Notes: generated by a model not told the origin, from the letters alone. Counted from the first letter of the stretch, positions 45,912-55,149 are shown. The stretch is 64,000 nucleotides of DNA from Streptosporangium pseudovulgare (GCF_014648055.1 NZ_BMQJ01000005.1:248001-312000); one strand, 5' to 3'. Program-made: numbers and translations.

Positions 45912-48212
45912 ATGAGGACATCCACAGGTACGGCCGGCGCCGTATCCCGCGCGGCCTCCCGCCCGGCGTCCCGCGCCGCCCTCACCCCCGCCCGCACCAC
46001 CCTCACCTCCACCTTCGCCGCGGCCCTCGCCGTGGCCCTGCTCGCCTCGGGGTGCGAGCAGGCGGGGCCGGACGCGGGCCGTACGGCGCCGGCCGACCTG
46101 GGCAGGATCAGGCTGGTCTCCTACGACGGCTGCGACGACATGCTGGCGGGGCTGCGGGCGGCCGCGGCGCGGAACGTCGGGCCGTGGGGCCTGGGGCCGC
46201 CGCAGATCATGTACATGGAGGCGCGCGCGGACACCGCCGCGCCCCGCGCCAAGACCGCCGCCCCCGAGCACTCGACCACCAACGTCCACGAGGCCGGGGC
46301 GGACGAGCCCGACCTGGTCAAGACCGACGGCAGGCGGGTGATCGTCGTCAACCGGGGCGTGCTGCGGGTGGTGGACGCCGCCACCAGGAAGGTCACCGGC
46401 ACGCTGAAGCTGGTGGACGGCGACCAGAATTGGGCCCCGGCCGACCTGCTGGTCAGCGGCGACCGGGCGCTGGTGCTGTTCTCCGGCGGCGGAGGCGTCC
46501 CCTTCGGCGCGATGGCCAAGCGGGCGCCGAGCGCCGGGCCGCGGTACGTGCTCGTGGACCTGGCGGGCAAGCCCACGGTGACCGGCACGCTCACCGCGTC
46601 CGGGTCGCACCTGGACGCCAGGATGACCGGCTCGACGGTGCGGATCGTGGTCCGCAGCCAGCCGGAGATCGCCTTCCCCGACCCCGGCCCCGACCTGACG
46701 GACGCCGAGCGGATCCGGCACAACCGCGACGTCGTGGCCAAGGCCCCGGTCGGGGCGTGGCTGCCGGCGTTCGAGACGACGGACGCCGCGGGGCGCACCA
46801 CCAAGGGCACGGTCGGCTGCGAGCGGGTCAGCCACCCGGACGAGTACACCGGCACGTCGATGCTGACCGTCTACAGCGTCGATCTGGCCGCGGGCGCGAA
46901 GGGGATCGCCGCGCCGGACCCGATCAGCGTGGCGGCCGACGGCGACACGGTGTACGGCACCGCCTCCAGCCTGTACGTGACCAGCAACCCGCGCATGCTG
47001 TGGCCCCGGCCGATTGATCCGCCCGTGGAGGACGCGCCGTCGGCCACACCCGCGACTCCGGCGGCGCCCGTTCCCCCGGTGGAGTCCGCGACCCCGGCGA
47101 AGCCCGCGGCTCCGGACCCGGGAACGGCGACGCCCGCGAACACCGCGCAGGCGCCCCGCGACGAGCCGACGTCGTCCGAGCCGCCGGCCGTCCCCCCGCC
47201 GACCGTCACCGCCGAGCCGACGGACACCGCGCAGGCGCCCCGGGACGAGCCGACCCCCTCCGAGCCCGCCCCCGTGCCGCCCACGGCCACGGCCGAGACC
47301 ACGCCCGGGACGGCGGCTCCCGAGACGACGCCGGTCCTGCCGCCCGAGGAGACCGAGATCCACCGGTTCGACATCGGCGCGCCCGGGGCTCCGCGCTACG
47401 TCGCCTCCGGCAAGGTCCCGGGCCGGCTGCTCAACCAGTACTCCCTGTCGGAGTACGAGGGGCACCTGCGGGTCGCCACCACCTCCGCGGGCCCCTCGGA
47501 CCCGGCGGCCGGTGACCGTGACTCCTCCAGCGCCGTGTACGTGCTGGACGCCCGGACCCTGGGGAAGGTCGGCGAGGTCGGCGGGCTGGGCCGGGGCGAG
47601 CGGATCTACTCGGTCCGCTTCATCGGCCCGGTCGGCTACGTGGTGACGTTCCGGCAGGTGGACCCGCTCTACACGCTGGACCTGCGCGACCCGAAGGCCC
47701 CCCGGGCGACCGGTGAGCTGAAGATCAGCGGCTACTCCGCCTACCTGCATCCGGCGGGCGACGGGCGGCTGATCGGCATCGGTCAGGAGGCGAGCGAGCG
47801 GGGCCGTACGCTCGGCACCCAGGTTTCGCTGTTCGACGTCTCCGACCCCGCCGCCCCGCGCCTGCTGTCGCGGATGTTCGCCAAGGACTCCGGCTCCGAG
47901 GCGGAGTGGGACCCGCACGCCTTCCTCTACTGGCCCGCCACCGGCTCCGCCGTCGTCCCGCTGAACTCCTGGAGCGGTGAGCGGCCCATGGGCGGCGCCC
48001 TGGTCCTGCGGATCGACGACTCCTCGGTCACCCGGACCGGCACCGTCACGCACCCCCGCCCCGGGGGTGGCGGCGACGCCCGCTTCGCCTACGATCCCGG
48101 CATCCGCCGTTCGGTCGTGATCGGCGACGACCTGTGGACGGTCTCCGACCTGGGCCTGAAGGTCAGCGCCCTGGACGGCCTCGCCGACCGGGGCTGGATA
48201 CCGTTCGACTGA
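45912..48212 (+). CDS. beta-propeller lipoprotein
   Basis: 766 residues from ATG 45912. An unusually long basic N-region (about 30 residues) precedes a hydrophobic core and the lipobox LLASGC, so the protein should be lipidated at the outer membrane face. Repeated beta-strand blocks (VNRGVLRVVDAATRKVTGTLKL, RYVLVDLAGKPTVTGTL, MLTVYSVDLAAG, VYVLDARTLGKVGEVGGLG) match the beta-propeller-domain family. A Pro/Ala/Thr-rich insert of about 110 residues (about 375-480, with TAQAPRDEPT twice) splits the propeller. Role unknown; such proteins often bind ligands or partners at the cell surface. Confidence 0.85.
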   Translation: MRTSTGTAGAVSRAASRPASRAALTPARTTLTSTFAAALAVALLASGCEQAGPDAGRTAPADLGRIRLVSYDGCDDMLAGLRAAAARNVGPWGLGPPQIMYMEARADTAAPRAKTAAPEHSTTNVHEAGADEPDLVKTDGRRVIVVNRGVLRVVDAATRKVTGTLKLVDGDQNWAPADLLVSGDRALVLFSGGGGVPFGAMAKRAPSAGPRYVLVDLAGKPTVTGTLTASGSHLDARMTGSTVRIVVRSQPEIAFPDPGPDLTDAERIRHNRDVVAKAPVGAWLPAFETTDAAGRTTKGTVGCERVSHPDEYTGTSMLTVYSVDLAAGAKGIAAPDPISVAADGDTVYGTASSLYVTSNPRMLWPRPIDPPVEDAPSATPATPAAPVPPVESATPAKPAAPDPGTATPANTAQAPRDEPTSSEPPAVPPPTVTAEPTDTAQAPRDEPTPSEPAPVPPTATAETTPGTAAPETTPVLPPEETEIHRFDIGAPGAPRYVASGKVPGRLLNQYSLSEYEGHLRVATTSAGPSDPAAGDRDSSSAVYVLDARTLGKVGEVGGLGRGERIYSVRFIGPVGYVVTFRQVDPLYTLDLRDPKAPRATGELKISGYSAYLHPAGDGRLIGIGQEASERGRTLGTQVSLFDVSDPAAPRLLSRMFAKDSGSEAEWDPHAFLYWPATGSAVVPLNSWSGERPMGGALVLRIDDSSVTRTGTVTHPRPGGGGDARFAYDPGIRRSVVIGDDLWTVSDLGLKVSALDGLADRGWIPFD

Positions 48213-48292
48213 CCGGTGGCCCGCCGGGCCGGGCTCTCCGGGCCGGGCCCGGCGGGCCTCCGGGGCCGGTCGCCCCGTCGTCGCGGGCGTCG

Positions 48293-48325
48293 GCCCCGGC
48301 TCCGGGATCTTCCCGGAGCCGGGGC
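48293..48325 (+). terminator. 15-bp stem-loop after the beta-propeller gene
   Basis: Arms 48293-48307 (GCCCCGGCTCCGGGA) and 48311-48325 are perfect complements around a TCT loop, 80 bp after the stop at 48212. Strong GC stem, no U-run, so probably an intrinsic-like terminator. Confidence 0.8.
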
Positions 48326-48399
48326 GGCCCGGAATCCCGTACGACCGCGGTCCTCCCCGGCCCCTGACGTCGATCCCTTATACCGACATAACACCTTTT

Positions 48400-48466
48400 A
48401 CAAGATCTTGTCAGGAAATAAGAACCGGTGTTGTGTCGTGCGCATCACGCGTGCGCCGCGCGTGAT
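48400..48466. promoter_or_regulatory. palindrome and hairpin upstream of the M36 peptidase gene
   Basis: A perfect 12-mer palindrome ACAAGATCTTGT lies at 48400-48411 in an AT-rich stretch. Downstream, ATCACGCG (48444-48451) and CGCGTGAT (48459-48466) form an 8-bp stem with a 7-nt loop in the likely 5' leader, 36 bp before the TTG start. The palindrome is a candidate operator; the stem may affect translation. Confidence 0.5.
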
Positions 48467-48501
48467 CGGCCGGTGACGGCCGTCCCCGCGCAGGAGGATC
48501 G

Positions 48502-51402
48502 TTGCCCCCCAAACCCTGGTTACGCGTCACCGCCCTGGCGGCCGCCGCCGCGATCGCCCTTCCCCTGCCCGCCGACGCCCAGCGGGCGCCCGCGGGACAG
48601 GCCCCCGAGATCCACGACTTCCAGGCCGAGCAGCACGGCAAACCCGACGTGGACAACCGCCGCGGCCACGTCGCGCCCCCGGCCTCGCTGTCCAAGGCCG
48701 CGCAGGCCGCGACGATCCGGTGGAACGCCCTCGGCACCCCGGCCGTCGTCACCGGCTCCGCGCCGCTGGCCGAGGGGCTGAACGCCGACCCCGAGCGGGC
48801 CGCGCGGGACTACCTCAAAGCCAACGAGTCCCTCTTCGGCCTGTCCGCCGCGGCCGTGGACGCCCTGGAGAAGGTCGCGGTCAACCCGGTCGGGGACGGC
48901 CACGCCGTACTGCTGCGGCAGAGGTTCGGCGACCTGCCCGCGGGCGTGGACGGGCAGGTGGCGATCGGCGTGACGGGCGGCAAGGTGATCCACGTCACCT
49001 CCACCCTGTCACGTTCCACCGCCGCTCCCCCGGCCGCCGCCATCACCGCGCAGCGGGCACTGGAGATCGCCGCCCGGGACGGCGGGATCGACCTCGCCAC
49101 CGCCACCACCAGGACGGCCACCCCGGTGGCGGTGCCCGCGCCCGACGGGACGCACAGCGCCTTCCAGATCGTCGTCATCGGCGGCGGCGAGGGCGAGCCC
49201 GCCGGGTACACCACGCACGTGGACGCGGTCAGCGGGGAGATCCTGACCCGCGAGAACCTGGTGGACCACGCCTTCGACGACCCCGACCCGCGCTGGGCCG
49301 CCTTCACCGCCAACCCGCCGGCCGACTACTCCTCGGCCGACACCCGGGCGACCTGGTGCCACGTGGCCGGGCCCGGCTGCGACCAGGTCACCGGCGACGC
49401 GGCGACCGGCCGGGCCTGGGACGTCGACCACGTGACCGGCGCGCCGACCCGCACCAGCGTCGGCAACTCGGCCAGGACCGTCGAGAACCGCGCCAGTGAC
49501 AACCCGTACAGCGTCGGCACCCGGAGCAACGCGACCACGCCGGACCGCGGGTACGTCTACCCGTGGACGAACCGGTGGCACACCGCCAGGTGCGACCCGG
49601 CCGCCTTCGACCAGCCGGGCGAGGCCGACCTCGAAGCCGCGATCGCGAACCTGCACGTCATGCACAACCGGATGCACGACTGGTCCTACCGCCTCGGCTT
49701 CACCGAGACCGCGTGGAACATGCAGCGGGACAACGGCTCCCGCGGCGGCCTCGGCGGCGACCCCGAGCAGGGCAACGCCCAGGCCGGCGCCCGGGTGTTC
49801 AGCGTGCGCGACAACGCCAACCAGATCACCGGCCCCGACGGGGTCGCCCCGATCACCAACATGTACCTGTGGCAGTCGATCGCCGGCTCGTTCTACTCCC
49901 CCTGCGTGGACGGCGACTACGACATGTCGGTCATCGGCCACGAGTACACCCACGCGATCTCCGGCCGCATGATCGCCGGGCCGAACGCCGGGTGGAGCGG
50001 CGCCCAGCCCGGCGCGATGAACGAGAGCACCTCCGACCTGTTCGCCATGGAGTACCTCTACGAGAACGGCTTCCGCCCCGCGGGCGAGACGCCGTACGTC
50101 ACCGGCGGCTACGTCACCGGCGACGGGAAGGCGGGCATCCGCAACTACGACATGTCCCGCTCGCCGCTGAACTACAGCGACATCGCCTACGACATCGTCG
50201 GCCAGCAGGTCCACGCCGACGGCGAGATCTGGTCGGCCACCCAGTTCGACGTGCGCGAGGCGTTCCTGCGCCGGTACGGCAAGGGCACCCCCGCGCAGCA
50301 GAAGGCGTGCGCCGAGGGCAGGACTCCGGTCGAGAAGTGCCCGGGCAACCGCCGCTGGGCGCAGGTCTCCTTCGACGCGCTGCTGCTGATGGCCTCCGGC
50401 GCGGTCAGCTACGTCGACCACCGCGACGCGCTGCTCGCCGCCGACGCCATCCGCTTCGGCGGCCGGGACCACGACATCATGTGGCGGGCGTTCGCCGAGC
50501 ACGGCCTGGGCAAGGACGCCGCCAGCGCCGGCCAGAACGACCCCGACCCCACCCCGAGCTTCGCCGACCCGGCCGGGAAGAACGGAACGCTGCAGCTCAA
50601 GCCGCTGCTCGACGCCAAGGACGCGAAGCTGCGGCTCTACGTCGGCGACTACGAGGGCCGCGCCGTACCGGTGGCCGACACCGACCCGGCGACCGAGCTG
50701 GGCGACACCGTGGAGATGACGCCGGGCGCGTACGACTTCGTGGTGGCCGGAGCCGGGTACGGGCACACCCGGGTGAGGTTCGCGGTGCTGCCCGGCGTGA
50801 AGCTGCCGCTGCCGCTGCCCCTGCCGAAGAACCTCGCCTCGGCCGCGCTCGGCGCGACGGCGTCCGGTGACGGGGTCAACCAGGACAAGCTGATCGACGA
50901 GACCGAGGCGACGAACTGGGCCTCGCTCACCGGCCCGGTCAAGGGCAGGGGCGTCGCGGTGGACCTGGCCGGGACCGCCCCCGTCACGGTCCGCCGGGTC
51001 CAGGTCAGCGCCATGCTGCGGCCCAGCGTGAACGACCCGGCCGACCCGGGCGGCCAGAACCGCTTCAGCGCCCTGCGCGCCTTCGAGGTCCTGGCCTGCG
51101 ACGCCACCGCCAAGGACTGCTCCTCGCCCGCGGCGTACTCGCTCGTCTACACCAGCCCTCAGGACGCCTTCGCGACCCGGCGGCCGCGCCCGCGCGGCGC
51201 CGACCTGCTGATCAGGTCGTTCCGGATCCCCACCACCAGGGCGACCCACCTGATGCTGCGGGCGGTGTCCACCCAGTGCACCGGCAACCCGCTCTACGCC
51301 GGTGAGCAGGACGACGACCCCAACTCCGCGACCGACTGCGCGACCGCCAGTCTTGCCAGGGACCAGCTCCGCGCCGCCGAGTTCCAGGCGTTCTCCCGCT
51401 GA
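48502..51402 (+). CDS. secreted M36 (fungalysin-type) zinc metallopeptidase
   Basis: 966 residues from TTG 48502, chosen because AGGAGG is just upstream and a signal peptide follows (cleavage near ADAQ). A FTP/propeptide-like region (ARDYLKANESLFGLSAAAVDALEKV) precedes the M36 catalytic domain with H480-EYT-H484 and Glu508 in NESTSDLF as zinc ligands. The C-terminal ~250 residues hold a beta-rich domain. One part of it, NLASAALGATASGDGVNQDKLIDETEATNWAS, looks like an F5/8-type (discoidin) carbohydrate-binding module. Exported, self-processed protease is expected. It precedes two genes for WxL/DUF916-like surface proteins, after a strong terminator. Confidence 0.9.
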   Translation: MPPKPWLRVTALAAAAAIALPLPADAQRAPAGQAPEIHDFQAEQHGKPDVDNRRGHVAPPASLSKAAQAATIRWNALGTPAVVTGSAPLAEGLNADPERAARDYLKANESLFGLSAAAVDALEKVAVNPVGDGHAVLLRQRFGDLPAGVDGQVAIGVTGGKVIHVTSTLSRSTAAPPAAAITAQRALEIAARDGGIDLATATTRTATPVAVPAPDGTHSAFQIVVIGGGEGEPAGYTTHVDAVSGEILTRENLVDHAFDDPDPRWAAFTANPPADYSSADTRATWCHVAGPGCDQVTGDAATGRAWDVDHVTGAPTRTSVGNSARTVENRASDNPYSVGTRSNATTPDRGYVYPWTNRWHTARCDPAAFDQPGEADLEAAIANLHVMHNRMHDWSYRLGFTETAWNMQRDNGSRGGLGGDPEQGNAQAGARVFSVRDNANQITGPDGVAPITNMYLWQSIAGSFYSPCVDGDYDMSVIGHEYTHAISGRMIAGPNAGWSGAQPGAMNESTSDLFAMEYLYENGFRPAGETPYVTGGYVTGDGKAGIRNYDMSRSPLNYSDIAYDIVGQQVHADGEIWSATQFDVREAFLRRYGKGTPAQQKACAEGRTPVEKCPGNRRWAQVSFDALLLMASGAVSYVDHRDALLAADAIRFGGRDHDIMWRAFAEHGLGKDAASAGQNDPDPTPSFADPAGKNGTLQLKPLLDAKDAKLRLYVGDYEGRAVPVADTDPATELGDTVEMTPGAYDFVVAGAGYGHTRVRFAVLPGVKLPLPLPLPKNLASAALGATASGDGVNQDKLIDETEATNWASLTGPVKGRGVAVDLAGTAPVTVRRVQVSAMLRPSVNDPADPGGQNRFSALRAFEVLACDATAKDCSSPAAYSLVYTSPQDAFATRRPRPRGADLLIRSFRIPTTRATHLMLRAVSTQCTGNPLYAGEQDDDPNSATDCATASLARDQLRAAEFQAFSR

Positions 51403-51416
51403 CCCGGCGCGTCACG

Positions 51417-51458
51417 CCCTTTGCCGGACCGGCCCGTGCGGGCCGGTCCGGCAAAGGG
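51417..51458. terminator. 20-bp perfect stem after the M36 peptidase gene
   Basis: Arms 51417-51436 and 51439-51458 are exact complements centred on TG, so a hairpin with a stem of 18-19 bp would form. It starts 15 bp after the stop codon. Flanking CCCTTT/AAAGGG pairs make the outer stem AT-richer. One of the longest perfect inverted repeats in the window. Confidence 0.9.
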
Positions 51459-51637
51459 TGAAGTCGCATTTCAGGCCCCCCATTGGAAGAACCATGGTCG
51501 CGCCCTCGATCACCATTTGACTACGGACAGTTACCTTCTAATGCGAGGTGTGGTGACAGGTCCCTTGAATTACCCAATGGACCGGCCTGTCCGCTTCGCC
51601 GCGCCTCTCACATTCCTGCTTGGCAACCGGAGTAACG

Positions 51638-52171
51638 ATGCGCAAAAAGTTCACCATGGCCGCCGTAGTCGCCGGCCTCGGCCTCGCGACCGCCACCGCC
51701 CCACCGGCCACGGCCGCGTCCGACAACACCATCGTCACGTTCACCATCGACAGCGGCGACCTCACGATCAACGCCCCGGACGGGGTCGACCTGGGCACGG
51801 TGGCCTCCGACGCCACCAGCATCTCCGGACCGATGGGCCCCGTCATGGTGACCGACAAGCGCGGTGTCCTGAACGGCTCCTGGACCGCCACCGCCATCAG
51901 CACCGACTTCACCACCGGCGGGGCCACCCCGCCCGAGACGGTCCCCAGCATCAACGTCACCTACACGCCAGGCCCTGAAACCGGCCACACCGGCACGGGC
52001 ACCTTCACCCCCGGCCCCGGCGGCATCATCAACGTGCCGCGCGTCGCCTTCACCGGAACCGACCTCGTCGGTGACAACAGCGCCACCTGGAACCCGACGC
52101 TCACCATCACCATCCCGGACGGAAGGGTCGCCGGCACCTACACCGGCACCGTCACCCACTCGGTCGGCTGA
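51638..52171 (+). CDS. secreted WxL-domain-like protein
   Basis: 177 residues from ATG 51638 (GGAG upstream). Signal peptide: MRKKFTMAAVVAGLGLATAT, cleavage near ATAAS. The mature part matches the WxL layout known from Firmicutes: DLGTVASDA early, then VMVTDKRGVLNGSWTATAIS (the D-x-RG...W block), and a C-terminal ATWNPTLTITIPDGRVAGTYTGTVTHSVG (strand, then aGtYtgtvt). WxL proteins bind peptidoglycan or partner proteins at the cell surface. The next gene encodes a DUF916-like protein, the usual WxL partner. Homology is judged by eye, so a profile search is needed to settle it. Confidence 0.75.
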   Translation: MRKKFTMAAVVAGLGLATATAPPATAASDNTIVTFTIDSGDLTINAPDGVDLGTVASDATSISGPMGPVMVTDKRGVLNGSWTATAISTDFTTGGATPPETVPSINVTYTPGPETGHTGTGTFTPGPGGIINVPRVAFTGTDLVGDNSATWNPTLTITIPDGRVAGTYTGTVTHSVG

Positions 52172-52194
52172 CCCTCCCGAGACGGCGACAGCCT

Positions 52195-53325
52195 GTGCGC
52201 ATCCACGACCTCCTCCGCGGACTGCTGGTGGCCGGGGCCATCGCCCCGGCCACCGTCACGCTCCACGCCGGGGCCATCGCCCCGGCCACCGTCACGCTCC
52301 ACGCCGGAGCCATCGCCTCGGCCACCGCCACACCCCACGCCGGCGCCGCGGCGGCGGCCACCACGCTCCACGCCGGCGCCACGGCGGCGGCCACCACCGG
52401 TCACACCCGCGAAAACGGCATCGGGATCCGCCTGGTCGACGCGCCGCTCCAGGCGCGCGCCGACTCGCGGGCCCGCCGCTACATCGTCGACCACCTGAAA
52501 CCCGGGACGGTCATCCACCGCCGCGTCGAGGTGTCCAACACCACCGGCTCCCCCTGGGTCGTCTCGCTCTACCCGGCGGCGGCCGAGATCCGCGACCGGG
52601 CCTTCCGGTTCGCCCCCGGCCGCACCCCCAACGACCTGTCCACCTGGATCAGCACGAACCGGCACGAGATCCTGCTCGCCCCGGGCGCCCGCACGATGGT
52701 CACCGCGACCGTCGACGTGCCGAAAGGCGCCGCCCCGGGGGAGCGCTACGCGATGATCTGGGCCGAGGTGGCCAAGGACCCGCCGCCGGGAGGAGGGCTG
52801 CGGCTGGTCAACCGCGTCGGCGTCCGGGTCTACCTGTCCGTCGGCGGCGACAACCCACCGGCCGCGGACTTCACCATCGACACGCTGACCGCCCAGCGGG
52901 CGCCGGACGGGCAGCAGATCGTCTCGGCCCAGGTACGCAACACCGGAGGACGCGCGCTCGACCTGAGCGGCGAGATGACGCTCACCAACGGCGGCCTGAC
53001 CGCGGGCCCCTACCAGGTCCGGACGGGAACCACGCTCGCCCCCGGCGACGCCGGCCCCGTCACCGCGCCCCTCACCGAACGCGTCCCCGACGGCCCCTGG
53101 CACGTCCGCTTCCACCTCGAAAGCGGACTGGTCCGGCACACCGCCGAAGCCGACATCCGGTTCCCCGCCGCGGGAGCCGCCAGAATGGCCGCCGCCACCA
53201 TGGACGGCGGCGGCTTCCTCGCGACGGCGGTCGTCACCGTCGGCATCGTCCTGTCCACCCTGGCGGCGGCTTCGTTCCTGCTCATCCGCAGACGACGCCG
53301 CGCCCGCCACGATGCGGCCCCGTGA
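52195..53325 (+). CDS. DUF916 / WxL-interacting-like membrane protein
   Basis: 376 residues from GTG 52195, 23 bp after the WxL-like gene. A signal peptide region is lengthened by five copies of a 33-36-bp repeat (AGAIAPATVTLH units, DNA 52231-52404). The mature domain has IGIRLVDAPLQARADSRARRYIVDHLKPGTVIHRRVEVSNTTG, then VPKGAAPGERYAMIWAEV, as in DUF916/WxLIP proteins. One C-terminal membrane helix (TAVVTVGIVLSTLAAASFLLI) and a basic tail (RRRRRARHD) anchor it. It should sit outside the membrane and hold the WxL-like protein. The next gene is convergent, behind two hairpins. Confidence 0.75.
   Translation: MRIHDLLRGLLVAGAIAPATVTLHAGAIAPATVTLHAGAIASATATPHAGAAAAATTLHAGATAAATTGHTRENGIGIRLVDAPLQARADSRARRYIVDHLKPGTVIHRRVEVSNTTGSPWVVSLYPAAAEIRDRAFRFAPGRTPNDLSTWISTNRHEILLAPGARTMVTATVDVPKGAAPGERYAMIWAEVAKDPPPGGGLRLVNRVGVRVYLSVGGDNPPAADFTIDTLTAQRAPDGQQIVSAQVRNTGGRALDLSGEMTLTNGGLTAGPYQVRTGTTLAPGDAGPVTAPLTERVPDGPWHVRFHLESGLVRHTAEADIRFPAAGAARMAAATMDGGGFLATAVVTVGIVLSTLAAASFLLIRRRRRARHDAAP
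52231..52404 (+). repeat. five in-frame repeats (36, 36, 36, 33, 33 bp) in a signal-peptide region
   Basis: Units start at 52231, 52267, 52303, 52339 and 52372. The first two are identical (each codes AGAIAPATVTLH); the last three have drifted. They extend the secretion signal of the DUF916-like protein by more than 50 residues while keeping a hydrophobic, Ala-rich character. Confidence 0.9.
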
Positions 53326-53394
53326 GCACATGCCTGACCACGGGGCCGCCGCCGCCGTCCGCCCCCGGCCGGAGCCGTTCCCGTGGCCGGGGGC
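53314..53394. terminator. two hairpins between convergent DUF916-like and glpD genes
   Basis: Hairpin 1: arms 53314-53324 (GCGGCCCCGTG) and 53339-53349, loop 14 nt; it includes the TGA stop of the DUF916-like gene. Hairpin 2: arms 53361-53370 (GCCCCCGGCC) and 53385-53394, loop 14 nt, 19 bp before the glpD stop. Together they should stop transcripts from both sides. Confidence 0.8.
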
Positions 53395-53412
53395 GGTGAC
53401 CGGCGTACCGGC

Positions 53413-55149
53413 TCACGCGCTCCTCGGCACCACGGCGGGCACCACGTCGGGCGCGCCGAGACGGACCGCGTCGGCCTCCTGGTCGGTGTCCTGCTCCTGG
53501 GACAGGCGCTCGGCCTCGACCCGCTTGGTGTAGTACTCCACCTCGCGCCGGACCTGCTCCTCGCCCCAGCCCAGCGGGCCGGCGATCAGCTCGGCGGCCT
53601 CCTGCGCGACGGCCAGCCCGCGGTGGAAGGTCTCGATCGAGATGTGCGTCCGCCGGGCCAGCACGTCGTCCAGGTGGCGGGCGCCCTCGTGGGTGGCGGC
53701 GTAGACGACCTCCGCCCGGAGGTAGTCGTCGGCGCCGGCCAGCGGCCGCGCCAGCGACGGGTCCTCCTCGATCAGCGTGAGAACCTCTCCGATCATGGAA
53801 CCGTACCGCTGGAGCAGGTGCTCGATCCGCGCCACGTGCAGCCCGGAGGAGGCGGCCAGCCGCTGCCGCGCGTTCCACAGCGCCTGGTAGCCCTCGGCTC
53901 CGGCCAGCGGGATCCGGTCCGTGCAGGAGCGCGGGACCCGCTGGTCCAGCCCGTGGGCCACGGCGTCCACCGCGTCCTTCGCCATGACCCGGTAGGTCGT
54001 GTACTTGCCGCCGGCCACCATGACCAGCCCCGGCACCGGGTGGGCCACCATGTGCTCGCGGGAGAGCTTGGAGGTCTCCTCCGACTCCCCCGACAGCAGT
54101 GGCCGCAGCCCGGCGTAGACGCCCTCGACGTCGTCGCGGGTCAGCGGCACCGACAGCACGGCGTTGACGTGCTCCAGCACGTAGTCGATGTCCGCCCGGG
54201 AGGCCGCCGGGTGCGCCCGGTCCAGGTCCCAGTGGGTGTCGGTGGTCCCGATGATCCAGTGCCGCCCCCAGGGGATGACGAAGAGCACCGACTTCTCGGT
54301 GCGCAGGATGACCCCGGTGAGGGAGTGGATCCGGTCGCGCGGCACGAGCAGGTGGACTCCCTTGGAGGCGCGGACGTGGATCTGCCCTCGCCCGCCCACC
54401 AGCTCCTGGATGTCGTCGGTCCATACGCCGGTGGCGTTGACCACCTGCCGGGCCCGCACGTCCAGTTCGGTCCCGGTCTCCAGGTCGCGCACCCGGACCC
54501 CGGTGACCCGCTCGCCCTCGCGCAGGAAGCCGACCACCTGCGTCCGGGAGGCGACGTGCGCGCCGTAGGTGGCGGCGGTCCGCAGCATGGTCATCACGTA
54601 GCGGGCGTCGTCCACCTGCGCGTCCCAGTACTGCACCGCGCCGGTGAACGCCGACCTGCGCAGCGCGGGCGCGAGCCGCAGCGCCCTCCTGCGCGACAGG
54701 TGGCGGTGGCCGGGCACGCCCCGGGTGAACCCGAAGGAGAAGCCCAGCGAGTCGTACAGCGCCAGGCCGGCCCCGACGTACGGGCGCTCCCAGCCGGTGT
54801 GCGTGAGGGGGAAGAGGAACGGCACCGGCCGGACCAGGTGCGGGGCGATCCGCTGCAGCAGCAGGGCCCGCTCCTGCAGCGCCTCCCTGACCAGGTCGAA
54901 GTTGAGTTGTTCCAGGTAGCGCAGGCCGCCGTGGATCAGTTTGGAGGATCTGGAGGAGGTTCCGGAGGCGAAGTCGCGGGCCTCCAGCAGGCCGACGCTC
55001 AGCCCGCGGGTGACCGCGTCGAGAGCGACGCCGGCGCCGACGACCCCGCCGCCGATCACCACCACGTCGAGTTCCCGGGCGGCCATCTGCGCCAGTGCGG
55101 TGCTCCGCTCCTCGGGACCGAGGCGTGCCGTGCCCGTTCGCACCGTCAT
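53413..55149 (-). CDS. glpD: aerobic glycerol-3-phosphate dehydrogenase
   Basis: 578 residues from ATG 55149 (AGGGGG upstream). The FAD motif is VVVIGGGVVGAGVALDAVTRGL. The GlpD signature TSSRSSKLIHGGLRYLE follows, then GRHWIIGTTDTHWD and VMVAGGKYTTYRVMAKDAVD. The C-terminal helical domain (SMIGEVLTLIEEDPSLARPLAG) is complete. It oxidises sn-glycerol 3-phosphate to dihydroxyacetone phosphate and passes electrons to quinone, at the inner membrane face. It lies beside the amino-sugar genes, whose aldolase also yields triose phosphates, but on the opposite strand from them. Confidence 0.96.
   Translation of the reverse strand: MTVRTGTARLGPEERSTALAQMAARELDVVVIGGGVVGAGVALDAVTRGLSVGLLEARDFASGTSSRSSKLIHGGLRYLEQLNFDLVREALQERALLLQRIAPHLVRPVPFLFPLTHTGWERPYVGAGLALYDSLGFSFGFTRGVPGHRHLSRRRALRLAPALRRSAFTGAVQYWDAQVDDARYVMTMLRTAATYGAHVASRTQVVGFLREGERVTGVRVRDLETGTELDVRARQVVNATGVWTDDIQELVGGRGQIHVRASKGVHLLVPRDRIHSLTGVILRTEKSVLFVIPWGRHWIIGTTDTHWDLDRAHPAASRADIDYVLEHVNAVLSVPLTRDDVEGVYAGLRPLLSGESEETSKLSREHMVAHPVPGLVMVAGGKYTTYRVMAKDAVDAVAHGLDQRVPRSCTDRIPLAGAEGYQALWNARQRLAASSGLHVARIEHLLQRYGSMIGEVLTLIEEDPSLARPLAGADDYLRAEVVYAATHEGARHLDDVLARRTHISIETFHRGLAVAQEAAELIAGPLGWGEEQVRREVEYYTKRVEAERLSQEQDTDQEADAVRLGAPDVVPAVVPRSA

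Noticed and set aside
44166-48053. 1295-codon minus-strand open frame crossing the aldehyde dehydrogenase and beta-propeller genes
   Set aside because: It spans several well-supported genes in another frame and strand and has no domain; it is an artefact of GC bias.
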